Below are positions 43,901 to 53,757 of a stretch of 64,000 bases of DNA, in pieces; the stretch's first letter is position 1, and the number at the start of each line of letters is the position of its first letter. The notes under the pieces are model-generated. The model was not told the origin of the DNA and did not search any database. It was given only the letters and a program-made list of their open reading frames with translations. Source of the DNA: Nematostella vectensis (Eukaryota > Cnidaria > Anthozoa > Actiniaria > Edwardsiidae); the NCBI RefSeq assembly GCF_932526225.1, contig NC_064042.1, positions 6,069,540 to 6,133,539 on the forward strand, read 5' to 3'. The position numbers and the translations under genes were made by a program.

Positions 43901-45573
43901 TGCTGGCTAGAGGAGTTGTGATTGGTTAGAAGAGTTTTTGATTGGAGAGAAAAAATGGATGACGAAGGGTAAGGAACAGAGAGGGAATTACATTACCGAA
44001 AGTACTATTTATAATAGTCCAATCGGGATTCAAGTATCATGTACTTACCGGCAGTAATTATACCATTAGCTAATGAGAGTCGCTTACAGAAGTATTGTCC
44101 AGGGACGGTCAATGTTGGGAAGTAACAAAAACTTGACCCTACTCCCCAAAGAAAGCTGTATGTCACGTAAAGCTTCGAGAAATCGGTGACACATGACGTC
44201 AGAAACATTCCCAGGATGCACAGGATGCCGCCGACAAAAGCAACACATTTACATCCCATTCTTTTGCAAAGTCCGCTGGTCAGGGGGCCGAACAGATACA
44301 TAAGGCCGAGCCGACCCAGGCTCCAAACACAGAACATATAGTGAATGGCAAATATACCAAATTAGAAAAAGGTTTTTGTGTAAGCGGCGAGTGCCAAATG
44401 ACAGTTCAAAGACCAAAAGGTGCTTATAAATGAGCTCCAGCGATGCCAGGGCTATAGATCAATAGTGACAAAATATAAAGTTCGTGCAATATCAGGACCA
44501 AATATACGAATAAGACAAATGCCACCGGGTAACCCAATATGTGAGTCGTACCACAAGATGACCAAATATGCAAATGAAAGTCATGTGTCATAAGGTCAGG
44601 GTCATGGCGCTGGGTTACCGAGTCTCACCTGTCGAAGCTTTACTTTTCCTAAATTCGTCCAAAAGAAACGTGAAAAGAATTCCAAAGGAGTTATGGATCC
44701 CAAACACAATGAACTGCGCAAGGAACGCAGTGGCGCACACCACCCATCCCCACCCTCCTTCGGGAACAAGCTTGTTGGAGGAGATAGACTGGGACGAGCT
44801 GAGATGACTGACAGGGCTTGTATGTGACGTCCGGATCTCTGTCTCATCTGAATTAGTCCAAGTTGTAATTTAATCAAATGGGAAAAAAAGTTTAAAGGTG
44901 TTAAAATGACAGTAGACAAACATTGTTTGTCATTTCTAATTGCGGGGTCAGTATCCATTAAATCGCGCGCTCTGGTTGGCTCCCGTGATGAGGTCCGGTG
45001 TCTAACAAAAGAAAAAACGAATTTTATGTTATAAATTGATAGAATTTTCCCTTTCACTAAAACTAAAAAGGTCTACCGAAACGACAAGCAAACCAATAAA
45101 CATGTTAAAATTCAAACAAATCGAGTAATTATTACTAAAGATTAACTCAAATCAAGCAATATCTCGAACTCTTTTCTTTTAAGGAATGGAGAAATTACTG
45201 ATATTCAACTTAAACTTAAAACAAAAAAAATAATGGACAAATTAGCGCGGTCAATATAACAAACAAAGCAAGGAATAGCGAAGGACTAGCTGGAATGATT
45301 TCCAAATCACCCACCCCATTTCGCCTTCTAAAAGCTACTTCGTATTTGTATATATTTTTTCATAATGTCCCTATTACTTCTTGTAACAAAAGTCCATCAT
45401 AGCTTATGCATATTGTACTCACTTTCAGATAATAAGTCGAAAAATTCCGATGAGCAGATATCTTCTTGCTGGGATAGTTGTTTCTTGACATATTTTTTCC
45501 TCGACTCCAAATTCTTCTTAACATTCATGCTCATATTTATGCTGGGAGCAGAAAATGAAAGCGGTGACTGCAT
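40916..45573 (-). CDS. Monocarboxylate transporter-like protein (SLC16), MCT-B, with apparent frameshift
   Basis: Exons on the minus strand: 45573-45423 (start, 50 codons), 44847-44629, 44320-44049, 43239-42965, 42864-42525, 41553-40916 (stop). Joined length 1895 nt, one short of a whole frame. The deficit lies in exon 3: GCC TGG GTC GGC TCG begins in phase (AWVGS), then the frame needs one extra base before LMYLFGPLTSGL. The SLC16 signature VPEGGWGWVV lies near residue 80. Later landmarks: ANGIITAG-SGVGTL, DAALLIGYMSISSTISRIIF, GPPVAGLVYDALL. The cytosolic tail of about 165 residues is Ser/Arg-rich. Compared with MCT-A, about 10 residues are missing before GPPVAG. It is either a gene with a sequencing/assembly slip or an early pseudogene. 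The 5' exon was assigned from a phase-compatible donor (GAAA|GTGAGT) and is less certain. Confidence 0.82.
41743..41983. mobile_element. MITE, family M1 copy 2 (MCT-B intron 5)
   Basis: Starts TTAAAGCCGCATTGTCACCA and ends with the imperfect complement ('ctggtgacaatatggctttt'). Most diverged of the three copies, with an internal deletion near 41885. Confidence 0.85.
43240..43730 (-). repeat. About 60-bp tandem array copying the MCT-B exon 4 acceptor
   Basis: On the minus strand, units resemble CATCTCCCCAG|GTAGCGGTGTTGGC (functional acceptor AG at 43241-43240). Copies with AG at 43365, 43426 and 43612 keep the acceptor; the copy at 43612 keeps the first 11 exon bases as well. About seven units, increasingly degenerate away from the exon. 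Confidence 0.85.
43740..43960. repeat. 21-bp minisatellite (MCT-B intron 3)
   Basis: Ten or so units of GTGATTGGCTA(A/G)AAGGG(T/A)T. Confidence 0.93.
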
Positions 45574-46129
45574 GACGTGAAAAGTAGCAGTTCGCCTCCT
45601 AAAGAATCGAAAATAAACACGGTGAAATTGCGTGTAAAAAAGCTTTCATACAATGAAAAATAGTGTCCTGGCTAAAGTTGTCGGTATCTCACCTTTTGTT
45701 TAGAGAAGAAAATGGTGAATATTTAAATAAAAATTATCACGTGAGAAGTAGTGAGAGTTGTCAATATCTCAGCGTTCGTGAATCTAACTCTAAGTAGATA
45801 CTATTAAAATTTTCGTTCCTTGATGGTTATGCATACTATCACTATTTGTAACAAATATATCGCTATATAGTGAGGAAGGTTTGAACAAAGCTAATAAGTG
45901 ACGGTCAGTTTTGTTTCCTTCGTGTCAACAAAGCGGCCAGGATATTGTGTACGAATTTATTCAGGCATACATTATTTCAAGGGATATATGTTTACGCGTC
46001 AAATAGCCTGATTAACGGAGACCTTATAATATTTCAGAAATAGATATACTGGTAAAAAGACAAGCAACACGAAAATGAAAAATAGCGAAAAGTAAGTAAT
46101 GAACAACTCAGCTCAAACTCAAATACCAT

Positions 46130-46860
46130 AAGTGATTTATTCATAAGTCATAGAGTCATCAGTTGGTCACGTGGTTACAAGACGACCAGGTCAGTCAGCT
46201 GGTCATGTAGTTAAATAACGTCAAGTCATGGAGTCACGTGTTTTAAGGAAGTCAAGTAATTAGTCAGCTGATCACGTGGTTACAAGACGAAATGTCATAT
46301 CATGCAGTCAGTCGGTCACGTCATTACATGACATCATGTCATATGGTCGGCCGATCACGTGGTTACAAGACTTCATGTCATAGTCAGCTGATCACGTCAT
46401 GACAAGACGTCATCTCATAGTCACGTGTTTTAAGGGCATCATGTCATAGGATCATCTGATCACGTGGTTACATGACGTCATGTCATGCAGTCAACCGATC
46501 ACGTCATTACATGACGTCATTTCATAGAGTCGCGTGTTTTAAGGAGTCGTGTCATATAGTCAGCCGATCACGTGGTTACAAGACGTCATGTCATAGTCAG
46601 CCGATCACGTGGTTACATGACGTCATGTCATAGAGTCCGCTGATCACGTTATGACAAGACATCATCTCATAGAGTCACGTGTTTTAAGGCCGTCATGTTA
46701 TAGGATCAGCTGATCACGTGGTTACATGACGTCATGTCGTACAGGAAGCTGTACATGTGGTATTAAAACATCATACCATAACCTGATCGGTTAAATGAAG
46801 CCCTGGTCACGTGGTTCTATGCTATAGAATCAGCTGATCACATAGTTACAACACGATTTG
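46130..46860. repeat. CACGTG/TGACGTCA-rich minisatellite upstream of MCT-B
   Basis: About 16 units of roughly 40 bp of the type AGTCAGCTGATCACGTGGTT, then ACATGACGTCATGTCATAG, interspersed with a second type, GAGTCACGTGTTTTAAGG. The second type recurs near 46213, 46421, 46526 and 46675, so blocks of about 250 bp were duplicated. Perfect CREs occur near 46475, 46513, 46619 and 46728, with many CACGTG and TGATCA palindromes. It lies about 0.6 kb before the MCT-B start codon. Confidence 0.9.
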
Positions 46861-47273
46861 CTTATCACGCGTCCATCAGTCACATTGTAACAGCGTCATT
46901 ACTTCCATCGAAGTGACCAAAAACCACCCGCCGCTAGGAACTTAAGTAGACTTCGCAGGTCACGTCCCCATCTCACGGTTTGGTGAGAAATGAGTGAGAT
47001 GTATCACCAGACGACATAACGCATTTCACAGATTGACATAACTTTTGTGTAACATGTAATCATTCATTTTATACACGGCCTTTCCTCTTGCTAAATAATA
47101 TACAGAAACATAACGCTTTTAGCGTATTAAATGGAAATGGAAAGCTAAAGAGGCCAAAGAGTGAGTAAAGCGATGAACAGCTGTGGCTGAGAATAGCTCG
47201 TCTGCGCTATGTCAGATGCGTATATCCATAGAGATAGGTTCTTCGCGCACATGCGTCAATTTGAAGGAAGCCC

Positions 47274-47527
47274 TTAAAGCCGCATTGTCGCCAGTTTACT
47301 TAAGGTCGATTACCTAACAATATCCGATGATTTTTAACGGAAAACGCGAAAAATATTTCAAAATATTGAAAGCAGTGTGTCTATTGGACGGTTCTTTGAG
47401 GATGTGATTGACAATTTAGAGCGGATGGCCTGTTAAGTATCTCGGATTCTAATAGATTCTTTTGTCTTTTAACGGTTGAGGTTTCCGTCGGACCTCCAAA
47501 AGTAAACTGGTGACAATGCGGCTTTAA
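47274..47527. mobile_element. MITE, family M1 copy 3, best preserved
   Basis: TTAAAGCCGCATTGTC at the left and GACAATGCGGCTTTAA at the right, 254 bp overall, closely matching the Dicer-intron copy. The terminal TTAA on both sides may be a target duplication, but because the ends are palindromic this cannot be separated from the TIR. Confidence 0.88.
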
Positions 47528-49600
47528 GAAGAACGTCTAATTTACGACTCACTCCAGGCCCCTTTGATTTTTTAACAGTTTCAGGCTAAAACTTTATTAA
47601 ACCCGTTTTCCAATTCCATTGACCAAAAAAGGACCCTGAAGGTTCTATAATAGGTTCGATATACAGATAGTGTCAGTAAAAAAAGAGCAGACACAAAGAC
47701 GTGTGGTAAACACTTGAAAACAAATGAAATGAGAGTAAATTCCCTATGAGGTAATTCTGAGTTTTTGTTGCTTCTTTTCAACACAACTATGTAAACTCAA
47801 TCTGCATAATAGATTTCCCTGGGGATTGACCAGATATCAATAATTCATCGATTCTCTCGAGTCTGCCGAACGTAACGTGGGCATCTCTCTCCCCCCCCCC
47901 CCCCCCCCCCCCCCAATCCCCTCCCGGCGAGAAGTCGTGTTTGCTTGCAGCCAATTACACTTTTCGCCTGGTCTTAGGCTTTGTCTAGGCCAGAGCGATT
48001 CCCCATTCCTTATTACCATCTCATTAATAGCAATACCCAGGGAAGAATAAATTATACTATTTTTCAAACTTGCATAACCGAACATAAATCAAAGGTTGAT
48101 CGTTTGGTAATCAGACATATTTTGCTTTGCTTTATTTCACGTTTTTTTTTTAAATCGTTGTTGTGGATTGATAACATCATACTCTAAACGGAATTCTTCA
48201 CGATGCCTTTTTTACTCTAAGACCGAATTTCATATTAATTTCAAAATCCCTTTTTTAATGCGAAAACAAAGATATGCTCATAAGAAACCTCATTATTTAA
48301 ACGGTCATTTTCGTTCATTGCGTGATCACACAAGTGGTTTACCTTTTTTTTAATTTCATGTAGATAATCTCTGATTTTAAATTTTCTTTTTCTGGGGATC
48401 CTTATTCTAAACGGTGTTATTTCTTCTCTAGATTTCTCAATATTGGGATGGTATGAAGTCATTACGAGGGCGTTTTTTTTTTTAAATTAAAAATTGGTTC
48501 ACCATCTTTGATAAGCAAAAAACATATAAAAAAAACCCTCTTGTACCAGTGCAAAAATTAGCCCGTTTATTTATCTTGATCTACTTCCCGATAGAAAGGC
48601 GAAGGGGTCGAATAAATCAGTTAAATTTAAGAATTCCTAAACCTCCTTATGGGCACCGGTGCGCTAATAGATCGGCCCACTTGCTCAAATTACCATATAA
48701 AAAGGAAATACATGCCGCTGAGAGATACATTTATGTAGCTGTGAAACGGTTAAATATGAAGAGAAATGGCTGGCTGGAAATTGCAGTGTTCGTCTCTAAT
48801 GGTTTCACAAAATGGCAGTTAGCTCATTTGCGAACGGGGTTTATAAAAGCGATCAACTCCAGTATCTCTTCTAAGAGCATAAAGCACCAAATGATCATTT
48901 TATGATGCATTAAGGTAAAAAAAACAATTAACTACAGCATAACGCATATCTACCCACCGAATTCTAACGTCGGCCGGCGTGACAAAGGCAAAGATTAAAA
49001 GGAAAACACAAAATGCATTTAATGACGTCCATGTGAGACGGGCTCCGGCTGTGTCTTTCCTTTGAACCGCAAGTTTTTAAGAGTGACAAAACAGCATTTC
49101 TGAGATCTTGCGTTTGCAATTATTTTCTAATAATGAGAATATATGTGGCTGGCCGCATTGTTAGAAATGTCAGGAGCTGAACACCTGGAATTAACAGACT
49201 CGGGCACACACAAAATTATTCACAATTGATATCGTACTTCCACGTTGAGCCACTATAAAGTTATGGTTTTTTTTTAGAAAGGCTAAGATATGAAGTTAAA
49301 GACCAAAGGTTTTGGTGAATTTCGACAATTGTTACGGTTGTCAACTGCTAATAAGAAGGCTCTATTCGCCAGGATATTGAATAAAAACACCTGAGATTAT
49401 GGGTAGAAAACGAGGGGCAGAAGACTAGAAATGATCTTACACTTGAATTTACGAAGCCACAGCAAGATATAGCAGGAATTGATTCATCTTTATTTAAATT
49501 ATTTATTAAGGGCATGGGACACAAATCTTCCGAATTGTTTTTCTGAAGTGAATAATTACTGGAGTCGCATTGTGCTAAGCCGTAGTCGTCACCACTCACC

Positions 49601-51001
49601 ATGATCAGTCCGTGCGAGAATTTGAGCCCGCCAAAAACATTACCAAAAGAACAATGGGCAAAGAGAGAAAAAAATAGTGAAGGATTTAAGCCTGGAGTTA
49701 TGCAAGAAAAAAGAACATTATTCCAAAGAGACTTTGGAAGGGCTAACTGTGAAGTACGGCAGAGAATTCGGATTAACGTGAGTGGAGAAATGTTTGAAAC
49801 ATTTGAAGACACACTCGCAAGATATCCTACGACTCTGCTTGGTTCACAAAATAAGAGAAGACGCTATTTCGACCCGAGGCGATGCGAGTATTATTTCGAG
49901 CGCGATAGAACCGTTTTCAATGCAATTCTATTTTATTATCAGTCGCCTGGTATACTATCTAAACCGTCTACCGTCTCTTACGATATATTTGTACGAGAAA
50001 TGAAATTCTTTGAGTTGGAAAGATGCCCTCGAAACGGCGACAGAAAAAAAGAGAAAGGATGCAGTTCATCTCGGCGGACGAGGAATTTACGATCAAGAAT
50101 ATGGCAATCTCTAGAAAGCCCTATTTCTCCAATCGAAAAATTAATCAACGCCTTAAGTGGATTAATGATTTTATTTTCTCTGGCTGTATTTTGTTGGGAG
50201 ACGCTTCCGAATGTGCGGGAAAGCCAGCGCGCGAAATACTACGTACAGACAAACGAAACTATAGCTACCGACCAAAGAGTGATGGAAACACGGTTTTGGT
50301 TTATCGTGGAGACAGTGTTTTCAGGCTGGTTTACCCTGGAGTATTTAATGCGGTTAGCAACTGCTCCTAACACTTTGCACTTTGTTCTCTCATTTACAGC
50401 CATAATTGATTTCATCGCTATTTTACCATTTTATATTTCTCTCATTTTTCGTCCAGGCAAGCTATCTGACATCGTGTCATTCCCCTTACTTCGGCTCGTG
50501 CGTTTAGTTCGGATTCTCAAACTGAAAAGACACAGCACAAGTATAAAGCTACTCTTCGAGACTATTTACGACAGCAGAGAGGAACTCCAGTTATTCCTTG
50601 TGTGTATTCTCTTCATTACAGTTCTCATGTCAAGCGCACTGTATTATGCCGAGTGGGGAAGCGGCCAATCACAGTTCAGCAGTATCCCTGATGTATTCTG
50701 GTATGCCGTTGTCACGCTTTCTAGCGTTGGATACGGGGACTATGTGCCAACAACGGCTCTCGGTAAACTGATCGGCGCGACTTTTTGCGTGACAGGGGTT
50801 GTGGTAATATTCTGTTTCTCCCCTGTTCTGTTCGCAAAGTTTCGGCGATGTTCTAGTCGGTATTATCAGGAGTTAGCAGAGCTTCAAATTTATCGGCAGG
50901 AAACTGACAGGATCTACAACCAAAACCGAGATCTTCCCGTTGAGCAAAGACCACCAAAGACACACAGAGAAGAAACCACGGAACTAATAGATAAAGGGTG
51001 A
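49601..51001 (+). CDS. Shaker-type voltage-gated potassium channel subunit, intronless
   Basis: 466 aa in one exon. Cytosolic T1 (BTB-like) assembly domain at about 55-140 (RIRINVSGEMFET, RYPTTLLG, FFELERC) without the HxxxC/CC zinc motif, as in Shaker. S1 at about 183-201; sequon N218 in the S1-S2 loop; S2 with VETVFSGWFTLEYLMR (236-251); S3 DFIAILPFYISLIF (270-283); S4 LLRLVRLVRILKLKR (296-310) with charges every third residue; S4-S5 linker; pore TLSSVGYGD (372-380) with the intact potassium filter; S6 about 393-413. S6 reads VVIFCFSPVLFAKF, so the usual PVP kink is changed to FSP. It is a pore-forming or modulatory Kv1-family subunit. Such channels are expanded in anthozoans (established knowledge). 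Confidence 0.93.
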   Translation: MISPCENLSPPKTLPKEQWAKREKNSEGFKPGVMQEKRTLFQRDFGRANCEVRQRIRINVSGEMFETFEDTLARYPTTLLGSQNKRRRYFDPRRCEYYFERDRTVFNAILFYYQSPGILSKPSTVSYDIFVREMKFFELERCPRNGDRKKEKGCSSSRRTRNLRSRIWQSLESPISPIEKLINALSGLMILFSLAVFCWETLPNVRESQRAKYYVQTNETIATDQRVMETRFWFIVETVFSGWFTLEYLMRLATAPNTLHFVLSFTAIIDFIAILPFYISLIFRPGKLSDIVSFPLLRLVRLVRILKLKRHSTSIKLLFETIYDSREELQLFLVCILFITVLMSSALYYAEWGSGQSQFSSIPDVFWYAVVTLSSVGYGDYVPTTALGKLIGATFCVTGVVVIFCFSPVLFAKFRRCSSRYYQELAELQIYRQETDRIYNQNRDLPVEQRPPKTHREETTELIDKG

Positions 51002-51189
51002 ATCACGGGGATTGAAACCACAGAAATGGTATTTCACCCATCAAAGGCTTTAAATATCTATTTTTAACAAAGATTAAGATAAGGGTCAGTTGAGTTTTGG
51101 AAATGGATTTCCCACATTCCGTAACGATTCGAATAAGCGGCCCCTCCCCAATAAGCGCCCACCCCACTTGACTTTGAATTTCGGAATAG

Positions 51190-51300
51190 TAGGACAATGA
51201 GCTTCCTATTAAGGCCATGAGCTTCCTAATAAGGCCGAGCTTCCTAATAAGGCCATGAGCTTCCTAATAAGGCCATGAGCTTACTTCTAAAGGCATGCAA
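51190..51300. repeat. 20-bp tandem repeat 3' of the Kv gene
   Basis: Four to five units of AGGCCATGAGCTTCCTAATA, decaying into related 'tataaagccatgcacttc' segments up to 51430. Confidence 0.9.
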
Positions 51301-52059
51301 TTTATTCTTATAAAGCCAAGTACTTCCTTTTAAGGTCATACACTTCCTTATAAAGCCACTTCTTTAAAGGGGCATTTACTCCCTTTAAGCCCACGCAATT
51401 TCTTATATAGCCATGCACTTCGTTATAAAAAAAATCCGCAGGCAACAATGGCCGCCCTATTCAGTAGGTACTCCATTTATGATTCCTTGAAGTGTCACGG
51501 CATGCCGCTCTATGGTATCCATACCGGCAGTGACACTTTAGTCAGTCATACATGAAGGACCTACCCATTTATTATATCCACCCGCGGGCTCAGGGTAAAT
51601 GCACAACCAATTTGAAGGTGCCAATTTGTCAGTATTCCGAAGAAATACTGGTTATCGTTTTATCACCAAGAGAGGTTTACCCTAGGCCTTGCGAAGGAGA
51701 CAGGGATGACGAATATCAGATGCTACTACACGCAGAGCCAATCAAGTCATTTACAACCTGACGGCCAAGTCTACATCCGGCAAACTGCCTTTAGTGAATG
51801 AACAATACGAGAATAAGATGATAATGGATGTTTTCAGTTCTTGACAACGCGTTTTGTGAATTAACCATCTTCACTGATTATCGCCGCAGTCTTGTTCAAT
51901 CAAGCCCTTCCTCTTTTTAATTAACAAGGAAGCAATTCTCGCGCGTCTAATTATTCATTTTTAATTTTATCGGAATAAGGCATGTTTTGTGAGACCGCGA
52001 TTATGTTATTGATAAATCTTCGCTAAGGAAGACTAAAGCCGCGTGTTCATATACTGCGC

Positions 52060-52390
52060 AAAGCTGCTAATGAAGTAAGAACAAATTTTCCTAACAATGG
52101 TTTGTTAAGCTGGTACTAACCCATGGTTTGGCAACGCTGCTTTAAGCTAAAGACAAATTCCCCTGACTGTGGTTCGCCAAAGCTGCTAATGAACTAAGGA
52201 CGAGTTCTCCTATAAACTATGATTTGTCAAGCTGCTCCTAACCACGGTTTTGCAAAGCTGCTTATAAGCTAAAGACCAATTCTCCTGACTGTGGTTTGCC
52301 AATGCAGCTAATGAACTAAGGATAAATTCTCCTAACTATGGTTTGCAAAGCTGCTCCTAGCTGTGGTTTTTCAAAGCTGCTTATTAGCTC
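52060..52390. repeat. Degenerate tandem repeat of about 45-60 bp
   Basis: Units contain CAAAGCTGCT, AATGAACTAAGGACAAATTC and CTCCTAACTATGGTTTGC in about six copies with indels. Confidence 0.85.
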
Positions 52391-52995
52391 AAGTTCTCCT
52401 TTACTTGGTTCAACATCCTTTCCAAAGAAATCAAACGCGACGCCATTTCTTCACTTAAACCATAAAAGTAAGAGTCAAAACCGCAGACGTAGATAAGAGG
52501 ACTTTCTCTGGCGATGGCCAACTGATAGTAGGAATAAGTGGCAAGAATGCGGGTGGTTTTGGTATATTTACGGTTAAATAAGTCACTCTTCAAATCACCA
52601 TAAATATTTTTATGCAGAAAAAAAATCACTCGCAACTAACCAAAGGCTTTATTAATAATCTTTTATTTTTTTTTGGCACACTAGATAGTATTGCGATAAT
52701 ACTTAAACTATGCCCCACTCGTTGAGCCACCAAATCACACTCAGCTCGTCTCAAGTTCTTTTTTATGCTGTACTTTATATGTAAATTTAGTCATATAGTT
52801 TATATGCACAACGTTGTATTTCTTAACCTGAACTTTAAATTATCATGTATATAATGTATATTTTTTATAATCATTTGAATGGAAAACTATTGCTTTCTAT
52901 ACAAAAATCTATGTGTAATAAATATCGTATCAAAGCATATAAATAACTTTTTGGCGCAGACGACGTGATGCACCGCTAATGCCGCTAGTGCACCG

Positions 52996-53157
52996 CTAGT
53001 GCACACTAGCAACATAACAACATAACAACATGGGCGCGCGCACTATATTTATCCCGACATGGACATAATGACATAAAAGAAAAAAACATGTTGTCGTTAT
53101 GTCGAAGATAAGCATGAGTGAGCGCGCCCATGTCGATATGTCGCTAGTGTGCACTAG
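52996..53157. mobile_element. Short MITE with about 45-bp TIRs
   Basis: CTAGTGCACACTAGC, then 'aacat' repeats and CATGGGCGCGC at the left; the imperfect complement (GCGCGCCCATGTCGATATG, then CTAGTGTGCACTAG) at the right. 162 bp, no ORF. Confidence 0.75.
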
Positions 53158-53757
53158 GCATAAGAAAACCACAACGTGATTACACAAACTTGAACTTGCA
53201 GAGGTTGTCTAACTATGCCACACGCTTGATTTCGTTTATGTATTTCATCATGACTTGTGTTTTAACCAAAGGATACCTTGCGGACATTTGCTCGGTGATT
53301 TAGAGCAAAAAAGGAAAAAAAAAGAAAGAAAATCTCGCCGACCAGAAAAAAAAAAACAAGATGGCGGTCACGACTTAGAGCACAGGAAAAAACAAACGGC
53401 ATGCTCCAAAACAGTCATCCTACACCTTGACATTACGCATAGACAACGCCCATAATCACACTGATTCACACATCAGAGTGAGTCTTCTTTCTATAATTTC
53501 ATGCCTGCAAAATGTGACTTTGTAGCAAAACTTCATTTCAGTTCTCATATCTTGGCCAGTGAAAAGACTTTTTACAAGCTGATAAAATTATAATAATAAA
53601 CGCTGACATTTTTCATAATAAACTAAGTTTAGCCTGCATTTTTTAGTTTCTTCCAAATCTAACAATCTTAGTACTTAGTACTCTGTTACTATCACATACC
53701 GCGGATGACACCACAGGATACCCAAAATGTTATAACCTCAAGACAGGGTGCCCAATG

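Larger units (their letters stand above)
45574..49600. other. Intergenic region between MCT-B and the Kv gene (head-to-head)
   Basis: Contains the CRE/E-box array (46130-46850), MITE M1 copy 3 (47274-47527) and a poly-C tract (47891-47913). A 118-codon open frame at 48549-48905 has no recognisable features. Otherwise AT-rich, and I see nothing else. Confidence 0.5.
51002..53757. other. Region between convergent Kv and FBXL18-like genes
   Basis: 3' UTRs plus two minisatellites (51190-51300; 52060-52390), a TIR element (52996-53157) and simple A-rich sequence. No supported gene. Confidence 0.5.

Noticed and set aside
48549-48905. 118-codon open frame (+)
   Set aside because: No recognised domain, no splice partners, AT-rich surroundings; length is within chance for the region.
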